Shown piece by piece: positions 33,838 through 41,890 of a stretch of DNA of 64,000 nucleotides. Below the pieces are notes generated by a model. It saw only the letters and a program-made list of their open reading frames with translations, was not told the DNA's origin and did no database searches. The position numbers and the translations under genes are program-made. How positions within the stretch are numbered: position 1 is the stretch's first letter; every line of letters begins with the position of its first letter. The stretch is from Murinocardiopsis flavida (GTDB lineage: Bacteria; Actinomycetota; Actinomycetes; Streptosporangiales; Streptosporangiaceae): NCBI RefSeq assembly GCF_003014485.1, contig NZ_PYGA01000005.1, positions 62,001 to 126,000 on the forward strand, given 5' to 3'.

Positions 33838-34787
33838 CCGGCGCAACACGCCCCGCGGCGAACCAACCCGCCGCGCACACCCCCGGCGGGCGCGCGGCGC
33901 GCCCGAGCCGGGTGACGGCCGCCGACCTCGCCCGCTCCGGCGCCGTGCGGCGCGGCCGGGCCGCCGCGGCGAAGCTCTGGGCGGGGGCCGTGTGCACGCT
34001 CCTCGTCGTCGTCCCCGTCGCGCTCGCGCGGGTGCTGCCGATCCCCGGCCCCGACGAGCAGCACCTCGACGCGCGGCGCCTCCCGCCCCTGGTCGACGGC
34101 CACCTGTTCGGCACCGACCAGCTCGGCCGCGACCTGCTCGCCCGGGTCCTGAACGGCGGCCAGGTGTCGCTGACGATCGGCCTGCTCGCCGTGGTCGTCT
34201 CCGGGATCATCGGGATCCTGGCCGGTGCCGCCGCCGGCTACTTCGGCGGCTGGGTCGACTCCGTGCTGTCCCGGCTGCTGGAGGCGCAGATGTCGCTTCC
34301 CCTGCTGATGATGCTGCTGCTGGTCGTCGCGCTGTTCGGGCCGTCGGTACCGGTCATCACCTTCGTCATCGCCATCGCCCAGTGGCCGGAGATCGCGCGC
34401 CTCACCCGGTCGCTGGTCATCGTCGAACGCGAGAAACCCTATGTCGACGCCGCGCGGGTGCTCGGCCTGGGCCGGGTGTCGGTCCTGGTCCGCCACGTCC
34501 TCCCGAACATCGTGCAGCGCGCGACGCTGGTCGTCCTGCTGCTGCTCGCCCAGGCCGTCCTGCTGGAGAGCGCCCTGAGCTACCTCGGCGCCGGCCCCGA
34601 GCGCCCGTTCGCGACGTGGGGGCGCATCATCTCCGACGGGCAGGACTACGTCACCACGTCGTGGTGGCTCGTCACGCTGCCCGGACTGTTCATCGTGCTG
34701 CTGGTGGTCGGCGTGAACCTGATCGGCGACGGGCTGCGCGACCGCTCCCGGCGCCCCAAGACCCCCCGGACGGAGGCCGCGGCATGA
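33834..34787 (+). CDS. ABC importer permease, DppC type
   Basis: The 317-residue second permease has a hydrophilic N-terminal extension (~40 residues), one anchor helix, then HLFGTDQLGRDLLARVLNGG, the DppC signature, and a five-helix core with EAA loop SLVIVEREKPYVDAARVLG. It overlaps both neighbours by ATGA, indicating strict translational coupling with DppB-type and ATPase partners. Confidence 0.95.
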   Translation: MTGATRPAANQPAAHTPGGRAARPSRVTAADLARSGAVRRGRAAAAKLWAGAVCTLLVVVPVALARVLPIPGPDEQHLDARRLPPLVDGHLFGTDQLGRDLLARVLNGGQVSLTIGLLAVVVSGIIGILAGAAAGYFGGWVDSVLSRLLEAQMSLPLLMMLLLVVALFGPSVPVITFVIAIAQWPEIARLTRSLVIVEREKPYVDAARVLGLGRVSVLVRHVLPNIVQRATLVVLLLLAQAVLLESALSYLGAGPERPFATWGRIISDGQDYVTTSWWLVTLPGLFIVLLVVGVNLIGDGLRDRSRRPKTPRTEAAA

Positions 34788-35674
34788 CCGCCACCGCGAC
34801 GGGCGCACCCGGGCCAGGGGACGGCTTTCCCGCCGAAGTCCCGCTGCTGCGGGTGTCCGACCTGCAAGTCGAGCTGATCACCGAGGCCGGCGTGGTCCGT
34901 GCGGTCGACGGCGTGTCGTTCGAGATCCGCGCCGGCGAGACCGTGACGATCATCGGCGAGTCCGGTTCGGGCAAATCGACCACCGCCATGGGCCTGCTGC
35001 GGCTGCTGCCCGACGACCTCGCCGTGCTCTCCGGCCACGCACTGGTGCAGGGCCGCGACACCGTCGCCGACCCGCGCGCCGCAGCGGAGGTCCGCGGCCG
35101 CGCCGTGTCCCTCATCCCGCAGGACCCCATGACCGCGCTCAGCCCGGTGCACACCATCGGACGCCAGTTGCTGGAGACCGTCCGGCTGCGCCGGGGCGAC
35201 CTCGACCGGTCGGCGGCGCGCGACCGCGCCGTCAGCCTGCTCACCCAGGTGCGCATCGCAGACCCCGAGCAGCAGTTGCGCAGGTACCCGCACCAACTCT
35301 CCGGCGGCATGCTGCAACGCGTGCTGATCGCCATGGCGCTGGCGTGCGAACCCGCTCTGCTGATCGCCGACGAGCCGACCAGCGCACTCGACGTCACCGT
35401 GCAGGCCGGCATCCTCGACCTGCTGCTGGAACTCCAAGAGCAGACCGGGGCGGGGATCCTGATGATCACGCACGACCTCGGGGTGGCCCGCCTCGTCTCG
35501 GACCGCATCCACGTCATGCGCGGCGGCCGGTTCGTCGAGAGCGGCGAGGCCGAGCAGATCGTCGGCGACCCCGCCGAGGAGTACACGCGCGCGCTGCTGC
35601 GCTCCGTACCGGCGCTCGGACCGTGGGACGGCGCGGGCACGGCGGCGGCGACCGCACCGGAGGGAGACCGATGA
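34784..35674 (+). CDS. ABC importer ATP-binding protein, DppD type
   Basis: The 296-residue cytoplasmic ATPase has Walker A GESGSGKS, Q-loop IPQDPMTALSP, signature LSGGMLQR, Walker B LLIADEPTSALD and switch His in MITHDLGV. No C-terminal oligopeptide-transporter extension with a cysteine cluster is seen, so the protein is shorter than classic DppD (~330). It forms a heterodimer with the following ATPase. Confidence 0.95.
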   Translation: MTATATGAPGPGDGFPAEVPLLRVSDLQVELITEAGVVRAVDGVSFEIRAGETVTIIGESGSGKSTTAMGLLRLLPDDLAVLSGHALVQGRDTVADPRAAAEVRGRAVSLIPQDPMTALSPVHTIGRQLLETVRLRRGDLDRSAARDRAVSLLTQVRIADPEQQLRRYPHQLSGGMLQRVLIAMALACEPALLIADEPTSALDVTVQAGILDLLLELQEQTGAGILMITHDLGVARLVSDRIHVMRGGRFVESGEAEQIVGDPAEEYTRALLRSVPALGPWDGAGTAAATAPEGDR

Positions 35675-36531
35675 ACGCGGCGACAGCACCGGCGACGCCC
35701 ATCCTCCAGGTGGACGGCCTGGTCGTGGAGTACGCCGTTCCCGCAGGGGTGTTCCGCGCCGTCGACGGCGTCGGGTTCGCCGTCGAACGCGGCGCCACAC
35801 TGGCGATCGTGGGCGAGTCGGGCTGCGGGAAGTCCACGATCGCGCGCTCCCTGGTCCGGCTGATCACCCCGACCCGGGGCAGCATCCTGCTCGACGGGCA
35901 CGACATCGCGCGCATGCCCGAGCGGCGGCTGCGCCCGCTCCGGCCGCGGATCCAGATGGTGTTCCAGGACCCCTACGGATCGCTCGACCCCCACCTGTCC
36001 GCCGCCGAGATCGTCGCCGAACCGCTGCGGCAGCGCGGCGTCCGGTCCAAGGCCGAGCGCGCCACCGAGGCGGCCGGGCTGATCGACCGGGTCGGGCTGC
36101 CCGCCGGCGCGCTCGACCGCCGCCCGCCGGAGTTCTCCGGCGGCCAGCGCCAGCGCATCGGGATCGCCCGGGCGCTCGCCAGCCGCCCCGACGTCCTGGT
36201 GCTCGACGAGGCCACCAGCGCGCTCGACGTCTCGGTGCAGGCGCAGGTCCTCGCGCTGCTGCGCGAGATCCAGCGGGAGAGCGGGCTGACGTACCTGTTC
36301 ATCTCCCACAACCTCGGGGTCGTCCGCGAGATCAGCGACGACGTCCTCGTGATGAACCGGGGCCGGATCGTCGAGCGCGGGCCGACCGCCAGGGTGCTCG
36401 CCGCGCCCGAGCACCCCTACACGCGCGCCCTCCGGGCCGCAGCACTGGACCCGTCCGCCATCGAGGGGCGCAAGCCGCGCGCCGTGCTCGCCGCGGCGCT
36501 CGCCCCCACGACCGAAGGAGCCGCACCATGA
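35671..36531 (+). CDS. ABC importer ATP-binding protein, DppF type
   Basis: The 286-residue second ATPase has Walker A GESGCGKS, Q-loop VFQDPYGSLDP, signature FSGGQRQR, Walker B VLVLDEATSALD and ISHNLGV. The C-terminus carries EHPYTRALRAAAL, the oligopeptide-transporter tail. It overlaps the upstream ATPase and the downstream reductase by four bases each, tying uptake to metabolism in one transcript. Confidence 0.95.
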   Translation: MNAATAPATPILQVDGLVVEYAVPAGVFRAVDGVGFAVERGATLAIVGESGCGKSTIARSLVRLITPTRGSILLDGHDIARMPERRLRPLRPRIQMVFQDPYGSLDPHLSAAEIVAEPLRQRGVRSKAERATEAAGLIDRVGLPAGALDRRPPEFSGGQRQRIGIARALASRPDVLVLDEATSALDVSVQAQVLALLREIQRESGLTYLFISHNLGVVREISDDVLVMNRGRIVERGPTARVLAAPEHPYTRALRAAALDPSAIEGRKPRAVLAAALAPTTEGAAP

Positions 36532-37532
36532 CCGCCGGCACGCCCGCCGCGAACACCGCGCCCACCCGGCTGCCCGGCGTCGACACGCCGCTGTCGCCGC
36601 TCGTCCTCGGGACCATGACGTTCGGCGACACCGTCGACGCCGCCGGGGCCGCGCGGATGCTCGACACCGCCCTGGACGCGGGCGTGACCGGCATCGACAC
36701 CGCCAACGGCTACGCCGGCGGCGCGAGCGAGGAGATCCTGCGCGACCTGCTGGCCACCCGCAGGGACCGCGTCGTCCTGGCCACCAAGGCGGGGATCCCG
36801 CACCCCGACGCCGGGGCGCACACGCCGCTGTCCGCGCAGGGCCTGCGCGCCGGGCTCGAAGGGAGCCTCGCCCGGCTCGGCACCGATCGGGTCGACCTGT
36901 TCTACCTGCACCAGCCCGACCGCGCCGCGCCGCTGGCCGAGACCCTCGGCACGATCGCGGCGCTCGTCGACGAGGGGAAGATCGGGGCGCTCGGCGTCTC
37001 CAACCACGCCGCCTGGCAGATCGGCGAGCTGAACCGGGCCGCCGATGACGCCGGCGCGCCGCGCCCCGTCGTCGCCCAACAGCTCTACAACCTGCTCGCG
37101 CGCCGCATCGAAGCCGAGTACGTCGAGTTCGCCGAGGTGACCGGCCTGCTCACGATGGTCTACAACCCCCTCTGCGGCGGGCTGCTGACCGGGCGGCACC
37201 GGTTCGACGAGGCCCCCTCCGCCGGGCGGTTCGGCGACTCCCGCCTCGCCGCGATGTACCGCGAGCGCTACTGGGACCCGGCGCTGTTCGACGCGGTCGC
37301 CGCGCTGTCCCGGATCGCCGAGGACGCCGGGCTGCCGCTGACCGACCTGTCGCTGCGCTGGCTGCTCTCCAAGCCCGCAACGGGGGCGCTGCTGCTCGGC
37401 GGCTCCCGCGTGGCGCACCTGGAGGCGAACCTCGCAGCGGCCGCGGCCGGCCCGCTGCCCGCCGACCTGGTCGCGGCATGCGACGCGGTCGGCGCCGCGC
37501 TGAACGGCCCGATGCCCGCCTACAACCGATGA
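36528..37532 (+). CDS. Aldo/keto reductase
   Basis: The 334-residue TIM-barrel oxidoreductase interconverts carbonyls and alcohols with NADPH. Start PLVLGTMTFGDTVD; the catalytic tetrad is readable as Asp and Tyr in DTANGYAGG, Lys in VVLATKAG and His in FYLHQPDR. VAQQLYNLLARRIEAEY and GALLLGGSR fit the cofactor-binding C-terminal part. It belongs with the AKR11-13-like soluble reductases. Being translationally coupled to the importer suggests that it reduces or oxidises the imported sugar or its aldonate. Confidence 0.93.
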   Translation: MTAGTPAANTAPTRLPGVDTPLSPLVLGTMTFGDTVDAAGAARMLDTALDAGVTGIDTANGYAGGASEEILRDLLATRRDRVVLATKAGIPHPDAGAHTPLSAQGLRAGLEGSLARLGTDRVDLFYLHQPDRAAPLAETLGTIAALVDEGKIGALGVSNHAAWQIGELNRAADDAGAPRPVVAQQLYNLLARRIEAEYVEFAEVTGLLTMVYNPLCGGLLTGRHRFDEAPSAGRFGDSRLAAMYRERYWDPALFDAVAALSRIAEDAGLPLTDLSLRWLLSKPATGALLLGGSRVAHLEANLAAAAAGPLPADLVAACDAVGAALNGPMPAYNR

Positions 37533-37567
37533 CCCGCACACACCGAACCGACACGAAGGAGCCGTCC

Positions 37568-38341
37568 ATGACAGCGGCCGAATTCGCCCGCAAGATCCGC
37601 AACCGCGAGAAGGCCGTCGGCTACTGGGCGCTGATGGACGCGCCCGTCGCCATCGAACGGCTCGCCCGCCTGGGCTACGACTACGTCGCCCTCGACGCCC
37701 AGCACGGCCTCTTCGGCTACTCCGGGATGCTGAACGGCCTGCTCGCCGTCGACGCCGGCGGGGCATCCGTCGGCCTCGTGCGGGTCGAGGCGAACGACCC
37801 CACACCCATCGGCAGGGCGCTCGACGCCGGGGCGGGCGGGGTGATCGTGCCCCTCGTCAACACCGCCGACGACGCCGCGAAAGCCGTCGCCGCCGCCCGC
37901 TACCCCCCGCACGGCATCCGGTCCTACGGGCCGATGCGCTCGATGCTGCGCGTCGGCCCGACACCCGCCGACGCCGACGCCGCCTGCCTGGTCCTCGCGA
38001 TGATCGAGACGCCGCAGGGGCTCGCCGACGTCGAGGCGATCTGCGCGACTCCTGGCCTCGACGGCATCTACGTCGGCCCCTCCGACCTCCGCCTCGCCGT
38101 CGGCGGCACGACGTCCACCGATCCCGGCGTCGACGACGTGTTCGACGCCGCCGTGCTCCGGGTGCGCACGGCGGCAGAGGCCGCCGGGATCGCCGCCGGG
38201 ATCCACACCCCCGGCGGCGCGGTCGCCGCGCGGCGGCTCGCCGAGGGGTTCACCTTCGCCACGGTCGCCTCGGACCTGGTCCACCTGGAACAGGCCGCGG
38301 CGGCCCACCTGGACGCCGCACGGACGGACGGTGCGCAGTGA
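37568..38341 (+). CDS. HpcH/HpaI family class II aldolase
   Basis: The 257-residue TIM-barrel aldolase cleaves 2-keto-3-deoxy acids to pyruvate or a related keto acid plus an aldehyde, with a divalent metal. Seen: GYWALMDAPVAIERL, DYVALDAQHGLF (the DxEHG-type motif with Gln), VRVEANDP with the substrate-carboxylate Arg, GAGGVIVPLVN, the metal Glu in AMIETPQGL and GLDGIYVGPSDL with the metal Asp. Close relatives act on 2-keto-3-deoxy sugar acids made by enolase-superfamily dehydratases, one of which is encoded six kb on. It overlaps the next gene by GTGA. Confidence 0.92.
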   Translation: MTAAEFARKIRNREKAVGYWALMDAPVAIERLARLGYDYVALDAQHGLFGYSGMLNGLLAVDAGGASVGLVRVEANDPTPIGRALDAGAGGVIVPLVNTADDAAKAVAAARYPPHGIRSYGPMRSMLRVGPTPADADAACLVLAMIETPQGLADVEAICATPGLDGIYVGPSDLRLAVGGTTSTDPGVDDVFDAAVLRVRTAAEAAGIAAGIHTPGGAVAARRLAEGFTFATVASDLVHLEQAAAAHLDAARTDGAQ

Positions 38342-39567
38342 GCACGCCCGCCGCGGCCGGCGCGGCCCTCCCCACGGACGGCAGGGTGCGCCCCGCCGAG
38401 GGCGACCCGCGGCGCGGCGACGCCTTCCTCCCGGCGCCGACCGTCCAGGCGCACGCCGCGAACCTGTGCCCGCTCCCGGACGGCGATTTGGGGTGCGTGT
38501 GGTTCGGCGGCACACAGGAGGGCATGGCCGACATCAGCGTGTGGTTCTCGCGGCTGGCCGCCGGGTCCGACACCTGGTCGCGGCCAGTGCGGCTGTCCGA
38601 CGACGGCACCCGGTCGGAGCAGAACCCGCTGCTGTTCCCTGCGCCGGGCGGCGAACTGTGGCTGCTCTACACCGCCCAGCACGCCGGCGACCAGGACACC
38701 GCCGAAGTCAGGGTGCGCACCTCGGCGGACAACGGCCGCACCTGGTCCCCGCCGCGCACGCTGGTCCCCGCCTCGCCCGCGGGCGGGGTGTTCGTGCGCC
38801 AACCCGTCGTGGTGCTCGACTCCGGGCGCTGGCTGCTGCCGGTCTTCCACTGCGTGCGGCCGACCGAGGGGAGGTGGGTCGGCGACCACGACACCAGCGG
38901 GCTGCTGGTCTCCGACGACGGCGGCGCCACCTGGCGGCACCAAGAGATCCCCGACAGCACCGGGCGCGTGCACATGAACATCGTCCCGACCGGCGGCGCG
39001 ACCCTGCTCGCCCTGTTCCGCAGCCGGTGGGCCGACGCGGTGTACGAGAGCAGGTCCGACGACGGGGGCGGCACCTGGAGCGCCCCGGTGCCGACGGCGC
39101 TGCCCAACAACAACTCCTCGATCCAGGCGACCCGGCTGGACGACGGCCGGATCGCGCTCGTGTACAACGCGAGCAGCGCCGCCGACGCCACCGAGCGGCG
39201 CACGTCGCTCTACGACGAGATCGGCGCCGACGGCCTCGCCGCGGCGCCCGCCCCGGCCCCGGCCGCCGCCCCCGCACCGGGCTCCGGGCGGACCGCGTTC
39301 TGGGGCGCGCCCCGGGCGCCGCTGACGCTCGCGCTGTCGCCGGACGGCGGCCGCACGTGGCCGGTGCGGCGCGACGTCGAGGTCGGCGACGGGTACTGCA
39401 TCACCAACGACTCGCGCGGCGGCCGGAACCGGGAGCTGTCCTACCCCTCCGTCGTCCAGACCGGCGACGGGGCCGTGCACATCGCGTTCACCTACTTCCG
39501 GCAGGCCATCAAGCACGTCCGGGTGGACCGCGACTGGGCGGCGGGCGGCGGGGGTGCGCCGGAGTGA
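38338..39567 (+). CDS. Sialidase-fold (BNR/Asp-box) protein
   Basis: The 409-residue protein is a six-bladed propeller of the sialidase superfamily. Four Asp boxes of the S-x-D-x-G-x-T-W type are visible (SADNGRTW, SDDGGATW, SDDGGGTW, SPDGGRTW) along with LYNASS-type strands (ALVYNASSAAD) and ELSYPSVVQTGDG near the C-terminus. There is no signal peptide or membrane helix, so it is probably cytoplasmic, unlike secreted sialidases. It may hydrolyse or eliminate an imported glycoside, making it the entry enzyme of the pathway. The linker at residues ~300-320 is a low-complexity Ala/Pro run. GTG start, overlapping the aldolase stop; it also overlaps the next gene. Confidence 0.82.
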   Translation: MSTPAAAGAALPTDGRVRPAEGDPRRGDAFLPAPTVQAHAANLCPLPDGDLGCVWFGGTQEGMADISVWFSRLAAGSDTWSRPVRLSDDGTRSEQNPLLFPAPGGELWLLYTAQHAGDQDTAEVRVRTSADNGRTWSPPRTLVPASPAGGVFVRQPVVVLDSGRWLLPVFHCVRPTEGRWVGDHDTSGLLVSDDGGATWRHQEIPDSTGRVHMNIVPTGGATLLALFRSRWADAVYESRSDDGGGTWSAPVPTALPNNNSSIQATRLDDGRIALVYNASSAADATERRTSLYDEIGADGLAAAPAPAPAAAPAPGSGRTAFWGAPRAPLTLALSPDGGRTWPVRRDVEVGDGYCITNDSRGGRNRELSYPSVVQTGDGAVHIAFTYFRQAIKHVRVDRDWAAGGGGAPE

Positions 39568-40514
39568 CCACGGCCCTCATCACCACCCCGACCTTCGGCC
39601 GGTTCTCGGACGACCCGTGGCAGATCCTCGCCGCAGCCGGCACCGCCGCCGTCCGGCCCTACGACGACCGGGCGCTGCCAGGGGGCGAGCTCCTCGAACG
39701 CGTCCCCGCCGCCGACGCCCTCATCGTCGGCATGGACCCCGTGACCGCGGAGGTGCTCGACGCGGGCGCCCGGCTGAAGGTCGTCGCCAAGCACGGCGTG
39801 GGCGTGGACACCATCGACGTCGCCGCCGCCCGCGAACGCGGCATCCGGGTCGTGTACGCGCCGGGCGGCAACTCCCGCGCCGTCGCCGAGCTGACGTTCG
39901 GCCTGATGCTGAGCGCGGCGCGGCAGATCGGGACCGCGCACACCGCCGTCCGCGCCGGGTCCTGGCCGAAACTCTTCGGACCGGAGCTCGCCGGGCGCAC
40001 CCTCGGCATCGTCGGCTTCGGCCGGATCGGGCGGCTGCTCGCCGGCTACGGGCACGCGTTCGGGATGACCGTCGTCGCCCACGACCCCCACCTCCCGCCC
40101 GGCGTCTTCGCCGAGCACCATGCGCGCCCCGTCGAACTGGACGCATGCGTATCGGGGTCCGACTTCCTCAGCCTGCACCTGCCCGCCGAACCGGGCGCCC
40201 CGCCGCTGCTGGACCGCACCCGGCTCGCCTCGATGCGGGCGGGCGCCTGCCTCGTCAACGCCGCCAGAGGCGGGCTCGTCGACGAGGACGCGCTCGCCGA
40301 CCTGCTGCGGAGCGGGCACCTCGGCGCCGCGGCGCTCGACGCCTTCGCCGCGGAACCGCTGGGCGACAGCGCCCTGCGGACGGCGCCCAACCTCGTCCTC
40401 ACCTCGCACATCGGCGCGTGCAGCTACGAGGCGAACCGGACCATGGGGGTGCTCGTCGCCGAGGACGTCGTGCGGGTCCTGCGCGGCGCCGAACCCCGCA
40501 ACGAGGCCGCCTGA
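39564..40514 (+). CDS. D-isomer-specific 2-hydroxyacid dehydrogenase (phosphoglycerate dehydrogenase type)
   Basis: The 316-residue NAD-dependent enzyme oxidises 2-hydroxy acids. Rossmann motif GIVGFGRIGRLLAGYG, catalytic Arg in NAARGGLVDEDAL, Glu in DAFAAEPLGDSAL and His in LTSHIGACSYEAN. VVAKHGVGVDTIDVAAA and GNSRAVAELTFGLML are typical of the SerA-like branch, but the C-terminal ACT/regulatory domains of biosynthetic SerA are absent. In this context it more likely handles an aldonate or tartronate-type acid than serine synthesis. GTG start overlapping the sialidase-fold stop. Confidence 0.93.
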   Translation: MTTALITTPTFGRFSDDPWQILAAAGTAAVRPYDDRALPGGELLERVPAADALIVGMDPVTAEVLDAGARLKVVAKHGVGVDTIDVAAARERGIRVVYAPGGNSRAVAELTFGLMLSAARQIGTAHTAVRAGSWPKLFGPELAGRTLGIVGFGRIGRLLAGYGHAFGMTVVAHDPHLPPGVFAEHHARPVELDACVSGSDFLSLHLPAEPGAPPLLDRTRLASMRAGACLVNAARGGLVDEDALADLLRSGHLGAAALDAFAAEPLGDSALRTAPNLVLTSHIGACSYEANRTMGVLVAEDVVRVLRGAEPRNEAA

Positions 40515-40632
40515 CAGGCACCCCGGCACGGCGCGGCGCGGCCGGATCCGGCGCGCGGCCCCGGCCGCGCCGCGCCCCACGGGGCGGCGAACAAGGCGCG
40601 GCCGCGCGGCGGCCGCCGAGAGGAGCAGGCAC

Positions 40633-41793
40633 GTGCAGATCGAGCGCATCCGCATCGACAAGGCGACGTTCGACATGCGGGACTTCGCCAAGCATCCGAC
40701 CGGATTCTCCCTGGTCTACGAGCCGGGCAGCCGGAAATCCGTCAGCGCCTACGCGGTGCGGATCTACACCGACGAGGGCGTCGTCGGCGAATACGTCGGC
40801 GGCAACTCCATCGCCGCGGCCCAGGTCGACATGTTCGGCCGCTACCTCATCGGCAAGGACCCGTTCCAGCGGGAACGCATCTACAACGACGTGAAGCGCC
40901 AGCTCCGCAAGTTCGACAAGATGGGCATGGGGCTGATCGACATCCCCCTGTGGGACCTCGCCGGCCGGGCGTTCGGCGTGCCCGTCCGCACCCTCCTCGG
41001 CGGGTGGAAGACCCGGCTGCCGGCCTACGCCTCGACCGCCGCCGGCGACCGCTCGGGCGGCCTCGACAGCGCCGCCGCCTACGCCGACTTCGCGGTGCAG
41101 TGCAAGGAACTCGGCTACCGGGCCTACAAGCTGCACGTCTGGGACGACTACGACGTCCCCGAGGTCGTCAGGACCATCGCGGCGGTGCGCGACGCGGTCG
41201 GCCCCGACATGGACCTCATGCTCGACCCCGGCTGCAAGCTGGAGACCTTCGCGCACGCCGTCCAGGTCGGGCGGGCCTGCGACGACGCCGGTTACCTGTG
41301 GCTGGAGGACCCCTACAAGGACACCGGCGTCTCGCTCCAGGGCCACCGGCGACTCCGCGAGCTGATCAGGACCCCGTTGCTCCAGACCGAGCACGTGCGC
41401 GGCCTCGAACAGCACATCGACTTCGCGGTGGGCGGCGGCACCGACTTCGTGCGCGCCGACGCCGAGTACGACGGCGGCATCACCGGAGCGCTGAAGATCG
41501 CGTACGCGACCGAAGGGCTCGGACTCGACGTCGAACTGCACACGCCCGGCCCCGCCCAGCGCCAGCTCATGGCGTCCATCCGCAACACCAACTACTACGA
41601 GATGTCCTTCGTGCACCCGAAGTCCGCGGAGATCGGCCGGAGCCAGGCCGTCTACGCCGACGGCTACCGCGACGGGCTGACCGCCATCGGCGCCGACGGC
41701 TGCGTCCCCGTTCCCGACGGCCCTGGCCTCGGTGTCAGCTACGACTGGGACGCCATCGAGGCGCACACCGTCGAGACCCGCGAGTACCGCTGA
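40633..41793 (+). CDS. Mandelate racemase/muconate-lactonizing enzyme family dehydratase
   Basis: This 386-residue enolase-superfamily protein removes the alpha-proton of a carboxylate, most often to dehydrate an acid sugar. The barrel carries a K-x-H pair (RAYKLHVWDD), metal ligands Asp in MDLMLDPGCKL, Glu in WLEDPYKD and Glu in LLQTEHVRG, and a catalytic-face His in LELHTPGPAQ-type sequence (VELHTPGPAQ). The N-terminal lid has VSAYAVRIYTDEGVVGEYVGG. The KxH rather than KxK pair sets it apart from mandelate racemase itself. GTG 40633 has AGGAG eight bases upstream. It would feed the HpcH/HpaI aldolase with a 2-keto-3-deoxy acid (inference). Confidence 0.9.
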   Translation: MQIERIRIDKATFDMRDFAKHPTGFSLVYEPGSRKSVSAYAVRIYTDEGVVGEYVGGNSIAAAQVDMFGRYLIGKDPFQRERIYNDVKRQLRKFDKMGMGLIDIPLWDLAGRAFGVPVRTLLGGWKTRLPAYASTAAGDRSGGLDSAAAYADFAVQCKELGYRAYKLHVWDDYDVPEVVRTIAAVRDAVGPDMDLMLDPGCKLETFAHAVQVGRACDDAGYLWLEDPYKDTGVSLQGHRRLRELIRTPLLQTEHVRGLEQHIDFAVGGGTDFVRADAEYDGGITGALKIAYATEGLGLDVELHTPGPAQRQLMASIRNTNYYEMSFVHPKSAEIGRSQAVYADGYRDGLTAIGADGCVPVPDGPGLGVSYDWDAIEAHTVETREYR

Positions 41794-41890
41794 GGCCGCC
41801 CCGCTCCCCGTCACCCGCGCGGAGCGGCACCGCCCGCCCCCTCCCCCCGGGAACCCCCGGCATCGGAACCGACGCGAAGGCACCGCCACC

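Noticed and set aside
29797-33849. Minus-strand frame of 1350 codons covering pdxA and the importer genes
   Set aside because: Only its last 335 codons (pdxA) show homology. The rest is a His/Gly/Arg-rich shadow of the coupled plus-strand importer genes.
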